Under the pieces are notes generated by a model. That model saw only the letters and a list, made by a program, of their open reading frames with translations. It did no database searches and was not told the DNA's origin. Positions 32,349 to 43,107 of a stretch of DNA of 64,000 nt are shown piece by piece. The position numbers were made by a program, and so were the translations under genes. The DNA comes from Daucus carota subsp. sativus (lineage: Eukaryota; Streptophyta; Magnoliopsida; Apiales; Apiaceae): positions 50,801,214 through 50,865,213 of the forward strand of contig NC_030381.2 in assembly GCF_001625215.2 (NCBI RefSeq), in the 5' to 3' direction. Every line of letters starts with the position of its first letter. Within the stretch, counting starts at the first letter, position 1.

Positions 32349-33370
32349 GTCGGCTTTCCTGATTGCAGAAAAAAAAATTGTTAGAATAAAATTTATTTCG
32401 AAATGCTTGACCGCTGCGTGTGCACGAACAATCATGATGGGATGCGGTCCACAGTAAACTAAGAGACTTATCTTGATCAATTAGTAAGATCACATTTAAA
32501 ATATTAATAAATAAGCCCAGAAATTCTTCCACAAACTCAGAATTCTGATGTCCAAAATTACTCGTCTATTAGAAATAAATACTTATATTCGCTTCTTCTG
32601 GAGAAATAAATATTTATTTTTGACCCGCAAGATTTGAGAAAGTAGTATTTTTAACATTTAAAATATTGGAGAATGAATTTAACGTGATCGTACCATATTT
32701 GCAACCATTGGCCAGGTCGTATGCATTCATCTTTGGTGAGCAAATGCAATTAAACCACTTCCACAGTTGGCCACGTAGTAGCTAGTGCGTTAAACCTTTG
32801 GAGTTTCAGAAGGATTTTAGTCCTTTGTTTTAGACCTTTGCAGTGATCTGTAAGTATATAAGTATAAGTAGTTCATCAATAGTTGTTTTACAATTTTTAT
32901 TTCTAAAACTTATTATAAAAGTCGGATCAAAAAATACATCAAAATTCTGAATTTTTTTATATTTTAAAATACATAAAGTTTGTAAACTCCGCAAGAATAA
33001 AACTTGAATGCACTCTTTTTAAAAATTGATTGCATTTCCAAAACCGGAACCTTTTGTCTGGGTTTAAAATCCGGGTTTTAAGTCTTTTCTGATTTCAATT
33101 TGAAAAATGTCTGTTTGTGTAATAAGTCATAAGTCGACTTAAAATTAAATATAAGCCAGAAACTGATTTAGAGTCAAAAGTTAGTTTGAGGTATTTTTTC
33201 CGGTGACTAAATTTTTTTAAAATTTTTTTTGATAAAATATACCGTAAATCATAAGTTATTCATAAATCACTTTTATTTTTATTAGTATATTTTTAATAAC
33301 CCATAAATCATTATTCCGTCAAAATTATCAAAGAGAGATCTCAAACTTATCACGTAAGTGAGTTAAATCA
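32349..33370. other. Intergenic, AT-rich
   Basis: No gene is supported. Near 33100-33200 the words TAAGTCATAAGTC, AGCCAGAAACTGATTTA and AAAAGTTAG resemble sequence in RRM-gene intron 5 (about 11410-11480) and in ADT intron 3. These are probably pieces of one dispersed repeat. Confidence 0.4.
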
Positions 33371-33373
33371 TAA

Positions 33374-33695
33374 GGCTGTGTTCACTTCATGGAATGGAAT
33401 GAGGGGAGAATGGAATGAAAAATTATATAGAAGTTTTAAGGAGAAAGTATGAGATAATAGTGACAAAATACGAATGTAGTTAATTTTTTTGTGAGAAAGA
33501 TTGTGAAGAAACAAAATGTTCAAATGGAATGAGCATTCTTTCCAAAACATGTGGGTTAGAATTATGGTTAAAATAGTTAGGTTGGAATTATTGAAAAAAT
33601 GAGAATTATATATATTTTCTTTGATCAACACCATTTTAGAATACAAAATTCATTACATTCTCTCTCCATTTCATTCACTCCAAGTGAACACAACC
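33374..33695. mobile_element. Tourist-like MITE with TGTGTTCACTT ends
   Basis: GGCTGTGTTCACTTCATGGA on the left and CCAAGTGAACACAACC on the right are inverted repeats, flanked by TAA at 33371-33373 and 33696-33698. The interior is made of GGAATGGAATGA/TCATTCCATT-type words. It lies between the two duplicated small genes and probably inserted after the duplication, since copy 1 has nothing like it. Confidence 0.75.
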
Positions 33696-33819
33696 TAAGA
33701 GCATAAACCGAGTCCAAATGGGCTCTTTGTACAAACGCCAAGTCGAGACAGCAAGAAATGATGTAAATAAACAATGAACTAATGAAGTCACGCGTCGACA
33801 CCATTCATTTTTAATACCC

Positions 33820-34055
33820 CTGTGATGCTGAAAACACACAGGAGACCAAGATAAATCAGCTTTCTCCGCTGATGTTTCGAAGAAATAAGAAGTCATCTAA
33901 AATTAAACCAAAAGAGACTAATTAGCCAGTCAATATGTTGGAAATTTGGAATTCGGATTCTTGGTTATCAAGTAAACTTGACACTGTCAATACGTGTGGA
34001 GCATGCTGACCAGTATAACCTGTGATTATGTGAAGGATTGTTGTCTATATATACG
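33820..34055 (+). promoter_or_regulatory. Duplicated promoter block and TATA box, small gene 2
   Basis: From GAGACCAAGATAAATCAGCT (about 33842) onwards the sequence follows that upstream of small gene 1. This includes TTGGTTATCAAGTAAACTTG, the word GTCAATACGTGTGG and the TATA box CTATATATACG at 34045-34055. The duplication therefore covers at least 500 bp of upstream DNA. The W-box core TTGAC and ACGTG core are kept. Confidence 0.55.
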
Positions 34056-34219
34056 TTAGCTACCCGAGGAAAGTAAAAATATAAGAACAAAGCGATTTAC
34101 ATATATACACAAACAAGCAAACACAAGATCAAGGCTTCATTAATATTATTATTATTTTTTATTACTGCCTATAGCATATTCGAGAATAATAAATCTGTAC
34201 TACATAATTTGAATATTTG

Positions 34220-34471
34220 ATGGCATTGTTTTCTATGTTCCTTGGATGCTTCTTGGATTCGTCGCCGCAGGTTGCTGTCGAAGGTGATGATAAAACTGCT
34301 TCTGCTGCTGCTTATTCTCTAGATATCTCGGAAAACAACTGTGAATCTAAATCACATAGTGACCAAGATTTTTCAAGTGGAGACGTAGAGAAGGAGATTA
34401 ACAACAAATCCAAAGGTTCTCAAATACTAGTCTCTTACTTTCCCACTGGCTCAAGACTTTCCTACTTGTGA
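34220..34471 (+). CDS. Unrecognised 83-residue protein, tandem copy 2
   Basis: Paralogue of 31691-31954, in the same orientation 2.5 kb downstream, intronless. It shares the first 16 residues (MALFSMFLGCFLDSSP) and the C-terminal block KGSQILVSYFPTGSRLSYL. The middle has diverged: it lacks the Ser-Glu repeat but stays acidic, with SKSHSDQDFSSGDVEKEI. Conservation of both ends with a free middle suggests that the ends carry the function. An upstream non-ATG codon extends the frame by one residue only, so the ATG at 34220 is secure. Family not recognised. Confidence 0.7.
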   Translation: MALFSMFLGCFLDSSPQVAVEGDDKTASAAAYSLDISENNCESKSHSDQDFSSGDVEKEINNKSKGSQILVSYFPTGSRLSYL

Positions 34472-34474
34472 TCA

Positions 34475-35145
34475 TATCAGTATTATTTTCAGAAGATTTT
34501 AGGAGTTATATTCCGTTTAGTGAGGCACATTTGTAAGTGAAGTAAAAGTACTGCGAGTAATATATTCAATTGCTTTTAATTAGTTGCATGGTGAAAGAAC
34601 AAAATTATGGAAGCCAAACAATAACAAACTCCTGATATCATTATACTCTCTTGTTGCAAATTTTGTATGCGTATATATGGAAGCCAAACAATAAATAGGT
34701 ATTTCAAATTTTTATAAAATATAATTTTATATATATATTTTTTTTACGAATTTAATACTTAGATATATAAATATATATTAAAATAATCAAAAATAGTTTA
34801 TGAAATTATATTTTATATACATCTTAAAATGTGTGTCAAGCAATACAATACAAATTGTAAAGAAATGAAAGAGAAGTATTCAGTTTTGGACGGTTTTGTT
34901 TTTAGTTAAATTATTCAAATAATAAAAAAAGCTGTTATTTTTGACTGACCTCTATTCGACCGTTAACGGTCGAAAATAAAAACGGTTATACTTATTTGAT
35001 CAAATTTCTTAAAACGATCCCAAAAGATTGAAAATAACAACGGAGAATAGCAACTTCTCTCTAAACGATGATTGATGAGAAAATTTGTGTGTAAACTCCT
35101 TTACATGCATATGCGTATAGAGGGAGCCAGAGGTGGAGAGTGGTG
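34475..35145. other. 3' flank and intergenic DNA
   Basis: No gene. TATGGAAGCCAAACAATAA occurs at about 34608 and 34677, a 70-bp spaced duplication. Around 34870-35040 paired words CGACCGTTAACGGTCG and CTGTTATTTTTGAC hint at another foldback remnant. Confidence 0.4.
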
Positions 35146-35148
35146 TAA

Positions 35149-35513
35149 GAGCAACTTCAATACAATGCTATATTTGATTCTATTGTTATATTATAGCATC
35201 AAAAATAAAAAAACTCAACGTCAAAGGGGTGTTATATTTGAATGCATCCATGAATAAATGCATCTTTGGTTCCATATTTGAAACAAAGGATGAAACTATC
35301 CATGTTGCCACATCATCAATAACTAGATGCATCCTTGGAGGGAATAATAAAATTTATATAAATTAGGTAAAAACTAATGAGTTAGTTAAATTTGAAACTA
35401 GTTATAGAACTTAACATTGGGATGCAAATTTTATTTTAGTACCAAAAAATATTTTTTGGTGCTATATTATAACAATAGCAATAGATATATAACATCTAGC
35501 ATTTGACTTGCTC
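35149..35513. mobile_element. Tourist-like MITE with GAGCAACTT ends
   Basis: GAGCAACTTCAATACAATGC and its mirror CATTTGACTTGCTC form the ends, flanked by TAA at 35146-35148 and 35514-35516. Interior words ATTGTTATATTATAGC and GCTATATTATAACAATAG pair near the two ends. Confidence 0.75.
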
Positions 35514-35846
35514 TAAAGAGATGCCAAATCATAAACAGTGGATGTCATACATCTGCGATCAAAATTTGACGATAAAAAATAACGACTTTTCTGCTGATCA
35601 GTTATTTTATAGATTCTCAAGGTCACGATTCACGAATTGGCGTCAAAGGAAGTTAAATGCGGGGGGTATTGTACTTTCCTATCGAACCCCAGATATTTAA
35701 TATATACTTGTAAATTCGGTGTTATTCATTTTAACAATTTTGCAGAAATCTGTCCCGATCACACTAACAACTGAGCAGATTCAGGCCATCATGTCCATCT
35801 AAAGATACAGTTTTGATGATACTATTATTGCGACGGGTGAAATCGG

Positions 35847-36470
35847 TATAGAAAAGGGAAAATTAATTCTAAAATCCCTGAACTATAACCACTTTTTTTT
35901 CTAGGTCCCTGAATTATAAATGTCAATTAATAAGTAATTCAACTTTTGATTTTTTTCTTATCTGGGTCCTTCCGTTAGATCTGGTTTAACGCTGTTAGTT
36001 TTTCCGGCGAACTTGGTCAGAAAAGTTCAAATCCGATGAGCGAATTTTCCGACGAGACTAATTTGAACATTAAAAATCACAAAAATTTTATGAACATGCT
36101 CATAATCACACGATCTATCAATCTACATCATTATAAATCGAATAAAAACTATTAAAATGAAAACTAATATTCAACTCAAAATTCGGAAATTACCAAACTA
36201 AATTTTGATGGTATAGATGGATAGGGGATTAAAAACGAGCAATTTGATTACTCAAGCTTCAAATTTGGATATCGGAATCACTTTCAAAGTTATCTTTGAT
36301 TCTCATGAACTTAAGAAGAACTGACGGCGTCAAACCAGATCTGACGGAAGGACCTAGATAGGAAAAAATAAGAGTTGAATTACTTATGAATTGACATTTA
36401 TAGTTCAGAGACTTAGAAAAAAAAATGTCTATATTTCAGGGACTTTAAAATTAATTTTCCCTATAGAAAA
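35847..36470. mobile_element. Mutator-like MITE with perfect 9-bp target duplication
   Basis: TATAGAAAA is present at 35847-35855 and 36462-36470. The 606-bp element between has long inverted ends, GGGAAAATTAATTCTAAAAT against ATTTTAAAGTCCCTGAAAT read from the other side. Pairing extends inwards for roughly 150 bp (GGTCCCTGAATTATAAATG, TCCTTCCGTTAGATCTGG). There is no transposase; an internal captured fragment is not evident. Confidence 0.9.
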
Positions 36471-36719
36471 TGACAAATAATCCACCTATCAACAACGTAT
36501 TTCATTAATTATGCTTGTCGACGCTCAAAAAGTAGGATGATCAGGTCCTCTGACAACATTCATATCAACCATAAGGTTGTTTGGCGGGGTCTATTGATCC
36601 TGATTTTAAATTAAAATATACTTATCGGTGAAGTCAAAAATCGACCCAAAAATAGAAATAAGTCGGAAAGTAACAATAAAATTAACCAATTACTATCAGT
36701 CTATCAGTCATAATAAGTC

Positions 36720-37090
36720 ATACTCTATATATATAGCCTGAGCATATGTATGGCCTAACCACCGGGAGTATCTGTTAGTTTATACCTCCTATATCATGAA
36801 ACGATGATTATCTTCTTCTCCGCACTCTCATATTTCTCACACACTCTAAGTCATCATACACAACAGCCATACACTTTCACCCACCACACATAGATAGCTC
36901 ATTTCTCGTCTATCTATTTTCCGACGCTTGTACTCATTCTCACGCCGGAGGCGCCGCGGGGCTCAAACCCCCCTCCGGTGTTGTTTTGCAGACACCCATC
37001 CAGCAGCTACACCGCAAGACACCAGTACACGGCGGAGAAAGCACCGGAACGGGATTTGGCGTTATCAATTTTAGCAGCAGATGTAATTTT
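36720..37090 (+). promoter_or_regulatory. Probable promoter and first untranslated exon of the ADT gene
   Basis: CTATATATATAGCC near 36724 is a good TATA box. It is followed by a pyrimidine-rich stretch and then by an unusually GC-rich island (about 36940-37070, with GGAGGCGCCGCGGGGCTC and CACGGCGGAGAAAGCACC). The ADT coding start lies 750 bp downstream and is preceded by an acceptor-like AAATTTGCAG at 37786-37795. The simplest reading is a leader exon here and a leader intron in between. No open frame supports a separate gene. Confidence 0.4.
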
Positions 37091-37795
37091 TTCTTGGTCG
37101 TAATTAGAATAAATTATGATTCTGCTAAATATTTCTCCTAAAATCTTGGACTCAAATTTTAGGGAAACAAACTGAAATTAACTCTTAAAAGAAAATTTTA
37201 TATCCCAGAATAGCGCATGTAATTCATACACTTCCAATATTTTTTTAATAATTTTTTACAAAAAAAAACACAGATTTATGTCCGAAGAAGGAGCGAGTGT
37301 GATCTCCACTCGATAGAAGAAAAATGAGATACTGGTTTGTTTTCTTTTTTATTACAAAAATGCTCTTGCTAGTAAGTTGAACCTAGGTAATAATCGATAA
37401 AGTAATATTCTCACTAAAGTAATATTTTTTCCGGTGCCAACATAATGTACATAATGTATTTTTACTCTCGATAAAGTAATATTTTTCGTTGATCTCAATG
37501 TTATTACTTTAAAGAAGTTTAACCGTATGATGAGATACTACTGGTTTTCTATAAATTATTATTAGTGTCTGCATCCCTTGTATATGCAATATGCATGCGT
37601 TCCGCGCATAAAATAAATTCTAGTCATCTATATGCATGTCTCTTTCTCTCTATCTCTACTTGATGTCCCCCTCTAACTGATTTTTACGCAACAATTCGAC
37701 GACGTGCTGCTTACTCATCACCAATGTAGCGATTCTGTTAAAAAAATTACCTCGAAAATCATATTATATCAATCAATGTGTTTACAAATTTGCAG
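37091..37795 (+). other. Possible 5' UTR intron of the ADT gene
   Basis: AT-rich DNA between the GC-rich island and the acceptor-like AAATTTGCAG. I see no gene or mobile element in it. TAAAGTAATATT recurs three times near 37400-37480. Confidence 0.3.
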
Positions 37796-37848
37796 TTTCA
37801 TCGAAAAAGCTTGATAATTTGAACGTTTTGACAGATTTTGGTAACGAA

Positions 37849-40811
37849 ATGTTTTCCAAAGCCTTGCCACTCTGGAGTGGCATTTATGTTTCAGATGTAG
37901 TAGTTGTTAACAAAATTAGTTATAGTTGGCACTCAAATGGGAGGGTTGGTTCTTTTAGCTTGTCTGCCCAAAGAAGAGAGACCCAAGTTGAAGATGACAA
38001 GCTATGGCCTTATAAGCAGGACTTGGGTTCGTTATCTCTGAATCAGTTTACTGATGAATCAACACTGTTTCTCAAAGACTTGAACTCTCTTCCTAGTGAG
38101 TTAGCTTCCATCCTGCTTCAACCTTGTTGGTGAAAATTTAATTATATACTAGTATGATCATGCATTTGTTTGCTTTCTGTTAGACCCGCCAATCCTTAAT
38201 TCATGAATTTTTGAATTTTTATGATTGGTGCGGTAACTGACGAGCAGTGTTACATCCATAAAATTGGATACAAAATTCTGTATAAAATGACACAATTGAA
38301 GTGGGATGCTTGGTTAAACTTATTTGTCTGGATTTATTGAATTGCACTCATTGAACTATTATTGTTTCTGCCATGTCGCCTCCTTAATTTCTATCCCGTG
38401 TACAGAACCACTATCTGCTTCAGAGCTTTCATTTTCTTCTAACGGCGGTGCTAAGGCGCGGGTTGCACATCAAGTAAGATAATTTAACTCTTCTTCCGTT
38501 AATTCTATCATCATCTTGTCATTTTATGCTTATCTTGGTAATATTGTTGTTGAACACAGGGGGTGCCAGGTGCATATAGTGAGGCTGCTGCACTTGAAGC
38601 ATATCCAAAATGTGAGACTGTTCCGTGTGACCAGTTTGAAGATGCATTCAAGGTCCTTGTTTTCCAAGACAGACTTTGGGCCCGTTTGGCTTAACTTGAA
38701 TGCTTATAGTTTATAAATGAAAATTTTGTTATAAGTGAGAAATAATTTTAATTTAAGTATTTTATAACTTATCGGGTATGTAATTATTATAGACTATCTT
38801 TTAAAGTGGTCTTTTGTATTTTTGTAAAATCAAGTTCAAAAAAATAAATAATTCACTAAAAAAACTAGTATTTTCAACTTTTCAAATTCTGGCTTATAAG
38901 TCGGAAATTGACATATAAGTTCTTTACACAAATAGTACAAATAAGTTGTGTGTGACTTATAAGCCAGAAGCTGATTTAATTTTAATGTTTCAGGCAGTAG
39001 AGCTTTGCTTGGTCGACAAAGCAGTACTCCCTATTGAGAATTTTGTGGGTGGAAGCATCCACTGTAATTATGACTTGCTCCTTCAACATAGGCTGCACAT
39101 AGTCGGCGAAGTGAAGTTAGCTGTGAACCATTGTCTTTTAGGCTTGCCTGGAGTCAGGAAGGAGGACATCAAGCGTGTTTTAAGCCACCCTCAGGTTCAG
39201 CAATTTACATTTTTTACTTTCTTATAGCTTCATATATGTAATTTCATAGGAAACCTCAGTGTATGTGTGACACAGTTGTAATTCTAGAGTTCCTCTGCTG
39301 AGCTGATGAATATAAATTAAGAGGTGTATGTAACTTATTTTCAGGCGCTGAGTCAATGCGAGATGACATTGAACAAGTTGGGTATTGTTAGGGTCAATGC
39401 CAATAATACTGCTGCTGCTGCTCAGGTAAGCTGAGGAAGTCTTTGTAACCTGTTTTATTTTGTTGTATCGTACTTAGCTTTCAGCAGATTGTAGCCGCTG
39501 ATGGCAAAAGGGATACCGGGGCTATTGCAAGTTCTCGAGCTGCTGAAATATATGGGCTTAACATTCTTGCTGAAAGAATGCAGGTATAATTCTCTGTATC
39601 CTCTCAATTGATCCACTAGGTAGTCAGGGACTCAGGCTTAAGCCAACAAATTTTCCTTGAGGCTTTTTTCAAAAAAAATTAAAAGTTTCAGTGAACTATT
39701 AAGTTTTGAAATATCTGTAGTCATTTTCATTCCTTGTAATTATTGTAAATGTGGTTTTGGTTTACAATCTCATGGCCAGGATGACTCTAATAACATCACT
39801 CGTTTTCTGATACTTGCAAGAGAACCTATTATCCCACGAACTGACAGGCTCCATAAGGTAAAAACGCTTTATATTATTCTTTAGCTAATCGCGATTGAGC
39901 AAATTAAACAATTGGCACTTTTCTCTTAAGACGAGCATCGTTGTCACTCTTGAAGAAGGCCCTGGGACACTATTTAAAGCCTTGGCAGTTTTTGCTTTGA
40001 GAGAGATCAAGTTATTAAAGGTAGCTCGCATATTTTTTAGCTGTACTACTGGCACTCCGGCAGTAAATTGTGAACTGTCTGCTAATTTTATTCACTCTCA
40101 GATTGAAAGTCGGCCAAAGACAGAGTGTCCGTTACGAGTTGTAAATGACAGTCATAACAGGAGTGCCAAGTGAGTAAATTCTTCTTTTCACATAGATCTT
40201 CAGAGGTCTGCTTGAAAAAAATTATGATTGTGAATTTATCTTGAAATTGAAAAGAAGCAGCCACTTACACTCCACTAGTGAAATACATTATGTCCAAAGG
40301 ATCATTATTATGAAATCCCAAAAGGAAAAACTAGATATCAAAGGGTTCTCAAGTAATTTTTTCTAAAAAAATTTTAGCAGTATATATCCTCGCGAAAACT
40401 CTTCATTGTTTAAAATTTGTAGATATAATTCCGGTTGCATGCAGGCACTTTGACTACCTCTTTTATATCGACTTTGAAGCTTCAATGACAGAGCCTCGCG
40501 CTCAATATGCTCTGGGACATCTGCAGGTTTGTCCTGATTTCTGACACTTCATTCATATGGTCACCAAGTAACCTGACTGAAGCAGTACTGTAAACCGATC
40601 TACTAATTTCGAGTCATGTTTCACCGATCCTACGGTTAAACTTGTGCTGAAGTACCAGACCCCTTCTGCAAATAAGGAAAAAAAAACAACTCTCGTATAT
40701 ATTTTGCCTGTACCTCACTATAACAGTATAACACTTGACATTTTGCATTTGCAGGAGTTCGCAAAGTTTATTCGTGTCCTTGGTTGCTATCCCGTGAGTA
40801 CAGTTCAATAA
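37849..40811 (+). CDS. Arogenate dehydratase (ADT1-like), plastid
   Basis: Eleven exons: 37849-38095, 38406-38473, 38560-38652, 38994-39194, 39345-39425, 39488-39583, 39780-39857, 39931-40020, 40102-40169, 40445-40526, 40755-40811. All have GT/AG borders with phase kept, giving 386 residues, close to Arabidopsis ADT1. The enzyme decarboxylates and dehydrates arogenate to phenylalanine in the plastid. Residues 1 to about 95 are transit peptide and linker. The catalytic domain starts [20 protein letters not shown], has DKAVLPIEN, and carries the TRF motif at Thr269-Phe271. The ACT regulatory domain has [16 protein letters not shown] and the ESRP phenylalanine-binding motif at 320-323. Oddities: the usually invariant Ser after PIEN is Phe153, and the usual Arg of SIHRNYDLL is Cys160. 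The last codons (VSTVQ, stop) run through a GTGAGT that could be a donor to a missing final exon. Exon 6 has tandem CAGCAG acceptors. Function is likely but not certain. Confidence 0.88.
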
Positions 40812-40814
40812 ATG

Positions 40815-41800
40815 TTACCTTGCTTACTTAAGAACTGCTTATCGGATCAGGCACCAATAAAATTCGCAATACAAGTATTCTTTCCCTCTACTGAAATGGA
40901 ACTATTGAAGTGTCAAGTGTCTCCTGTACTTCAAGAGTGTCAATAATATATAATCTAAGCCTGGATTATAAATTTAAAATTCAACAATATTAAAACATAA
41001 TTACTAATTTGGGATGCAGAGAGCGATATCATATACACACTTTACAATAAATTGACTGTTTAATTTCGTCTACCATATATATTTTTAAATGAAAATTTCA
41101 CATTTTTATTTTTTATTTATATAAAAATAAAGTAATTGACTAAACTATGCAATCAAACCATCTTAAATTACGTCAGATCAGCATATCCCAGGAAGGGGAA
41201 TATGAATTTTTTGAACAGTACTAATCATCTCAACTATAAATGATTTTTCAAAATTTATGATTGTGTATATATACACAGATCTCGTTGATTAGTAATGTTC
41301 ATCAAAATGTTTCACATTTTAATATTTGAAATGGAGTAAAAAAAAAATTTGAAATATCTATTATTTTAATTTTATAAGTAAAGTAAATAATGATAATTGA
41401 TTCAAGTCTAGTTAATTTTGAACACATTCCGTCAACAATTATTTTTAACATGAACGTAAGAAAATTCTATAATGAGTCATTTATCTGAGAAATATTAAAA
41501 ATTAATCACATTAACAATATAAACTTAATAATAATTAATAAACATCAGTTATATTTATTCGAACTGTCCAAGAATCCAAGCCAAGAAGATACTGCATCAA
41601 ATTATCGGTACGTCGGGACCGGATCCATAAATAAAAATATAAATTTCACACCTTTTTTTTTTTTTTGCTCTAAAGTAAAAATCACACCCTTTGCGAACAC
41701 TAAAGGGTGTCCTAACATCTAAGCGGGTGGGCCTTCTCCTTAGTCCTTTTCAAGTTCCTCTCAGCTCTCCCACACAAGTAAAGCAGGCTGGGTAATGTAC
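40815..41800. other. 3' flank of ADT and intergenic DNA
   Basis: I searched for a final ADT exon beginning MD after an AG acceptor and saw none that is convincing. The rest is AT-rich. TCACACC repeats at 41646 and 41682 around a T run may be a further micro-insertion. Confidence 0.4.
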
Positions 41801-42070
41801 TACTCCCTCCGTCCTGTTTATCTGTCCATTTATAATTTCAAAATTAATTTAATGATAGTTTTTCAAATATATCTTCATAATTTCAATTTTCAAGGCTTGA
41901 CTTATTTAAAATTTGGTTGAATTCATATTTTCAAGACATAAAGTAGGGGTATTCCACCATTTTCAAGATATTAATTAGAGGTATTTAATGAAAAAGTTTA
42001 TGCAATCAATTATTTCTTGGTATGTGTTTTTTTTTCCAAAATGGACAGATAAAAAAGGACGGAGGGAGTA
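41801..42070. mobile_element. Stowaway-type MITE, family C, copy 2
   Basis: CTCCCTCCGTCCTGTTTATC and the mirrored GATAAAAAAGGACGGAGGGA form the ends, with TA edges. The interior is nearly identical to 14394-14701, including TCAAGATATTAATTAGAGGT. Confidence 0.9.
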
Positions 42071-42529
42071 ATGTTTTACTCCATCTATTCTTGTTTAATT
42101 TTTTACATTTAATTTTAGATTGATCATAGAGTAAAAATTAATTTTAATAATCTTTTTTGAATAAAAATACAAAGTAAATATTTTTATTCCAAATTTTTGA
42201 ATAATGTATTTTCTATCCTGATTTATAGGAGTTTAAATTTCACATATCTTAAAAAATTATAAATATTTTTTTACTTTTTTTTACATCTATCCATATTCAT
42301 TATACTAACTACAATGATGCTATATTAGAAATGAAATATAAAAATATATAATTTAAAAGATGATTGGTAATTATATGTTGAAGAAGAAAATGATTAGCTA
42401 ATTTAACATTAATATTTTTACAAAGAACTCAACTAATTTCAAGAGAGAATAAAACATTTACGGCAATCTAGTTCCGTGTGGTGGACACACGAGCATGTAA
42501 AGTCAGCGAACCAATATATCCATATCATA
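42071..42529. other. Intergenic, AT-rich
   Basis: ACTCCATCTATTCTTG near 42078 hints at the end of another decayed Stowaway-like copy. No gene. Confidence 0.35.
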
Positions 42530-42845
42530 TACTCCCTCCGTCCCAATCAATTCTATACAGTTTCCTTTTTGGGACGTCCCGTCATTTCTATACATTCCCA
42601 AAATAGCAATTTTTTACAATATAAAACATTATTACACCCACTACTTTCTTCCACTATCTCCATTCTATAATAATAAAAACACTATTACACTCACTACTTT
42701 CTTCCACTATCTCAAATCTATTATTAAAAATAAATGGGTCCCACCACTTTATCTACTTTTCACCTAACTTTACTCATTTCTTACATTTTTTCTTGGTCTC
42801 CGTGTACAATCCCAATGTATATTATTCATTGGGACGGAGGGAGTA
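42530..42845. mobile_element. Stowaway-type MITE, family A
   Basis: CTCCCTCCGTCCCAATCAAT and ATTCATTGGGACGGAGGGAG are the inverted ends, with TA at the edges. Close relative of 62828-63145 and 4544-4851, sharing ACTTTCTTCCACTATCTC and ATGGGTCCCACCACTTTA. The word ATTACACC-CACTACTTTC is duplicated inside. Confidence 0.9.
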
Positions 42846-43107
42846 TGGTGCATGGTAAAACAATGGTCAATTGACTCCATTTGTGTGGTGGTATATTCTT
42901 TTAGGAGTATCTCCTATTCCATATCTCATTTTGTGGCCAAGATGAAATAGTCCAATCATTTTCTTTCTGCAACTTGATATGGGAACGAATTATTCAGACG
43001 GATTCTCTGTTATGTGTGTTATGTGTACACGACACGTTATTTTTTGTTAATTAAGTGTACATATATGATTAAAATTCCAATGATCTGATATCTACATGCG
43101 TATTTTA

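Noticed and set aside
41646-41690. Further poly(T) micro-insertion
   Set aside because: The flanking repeat TCACACC is only 7 bp and could be chance. The same applies to GTGAGAA around 46602-46630, and the 60664/60697 pair has a mismatch.
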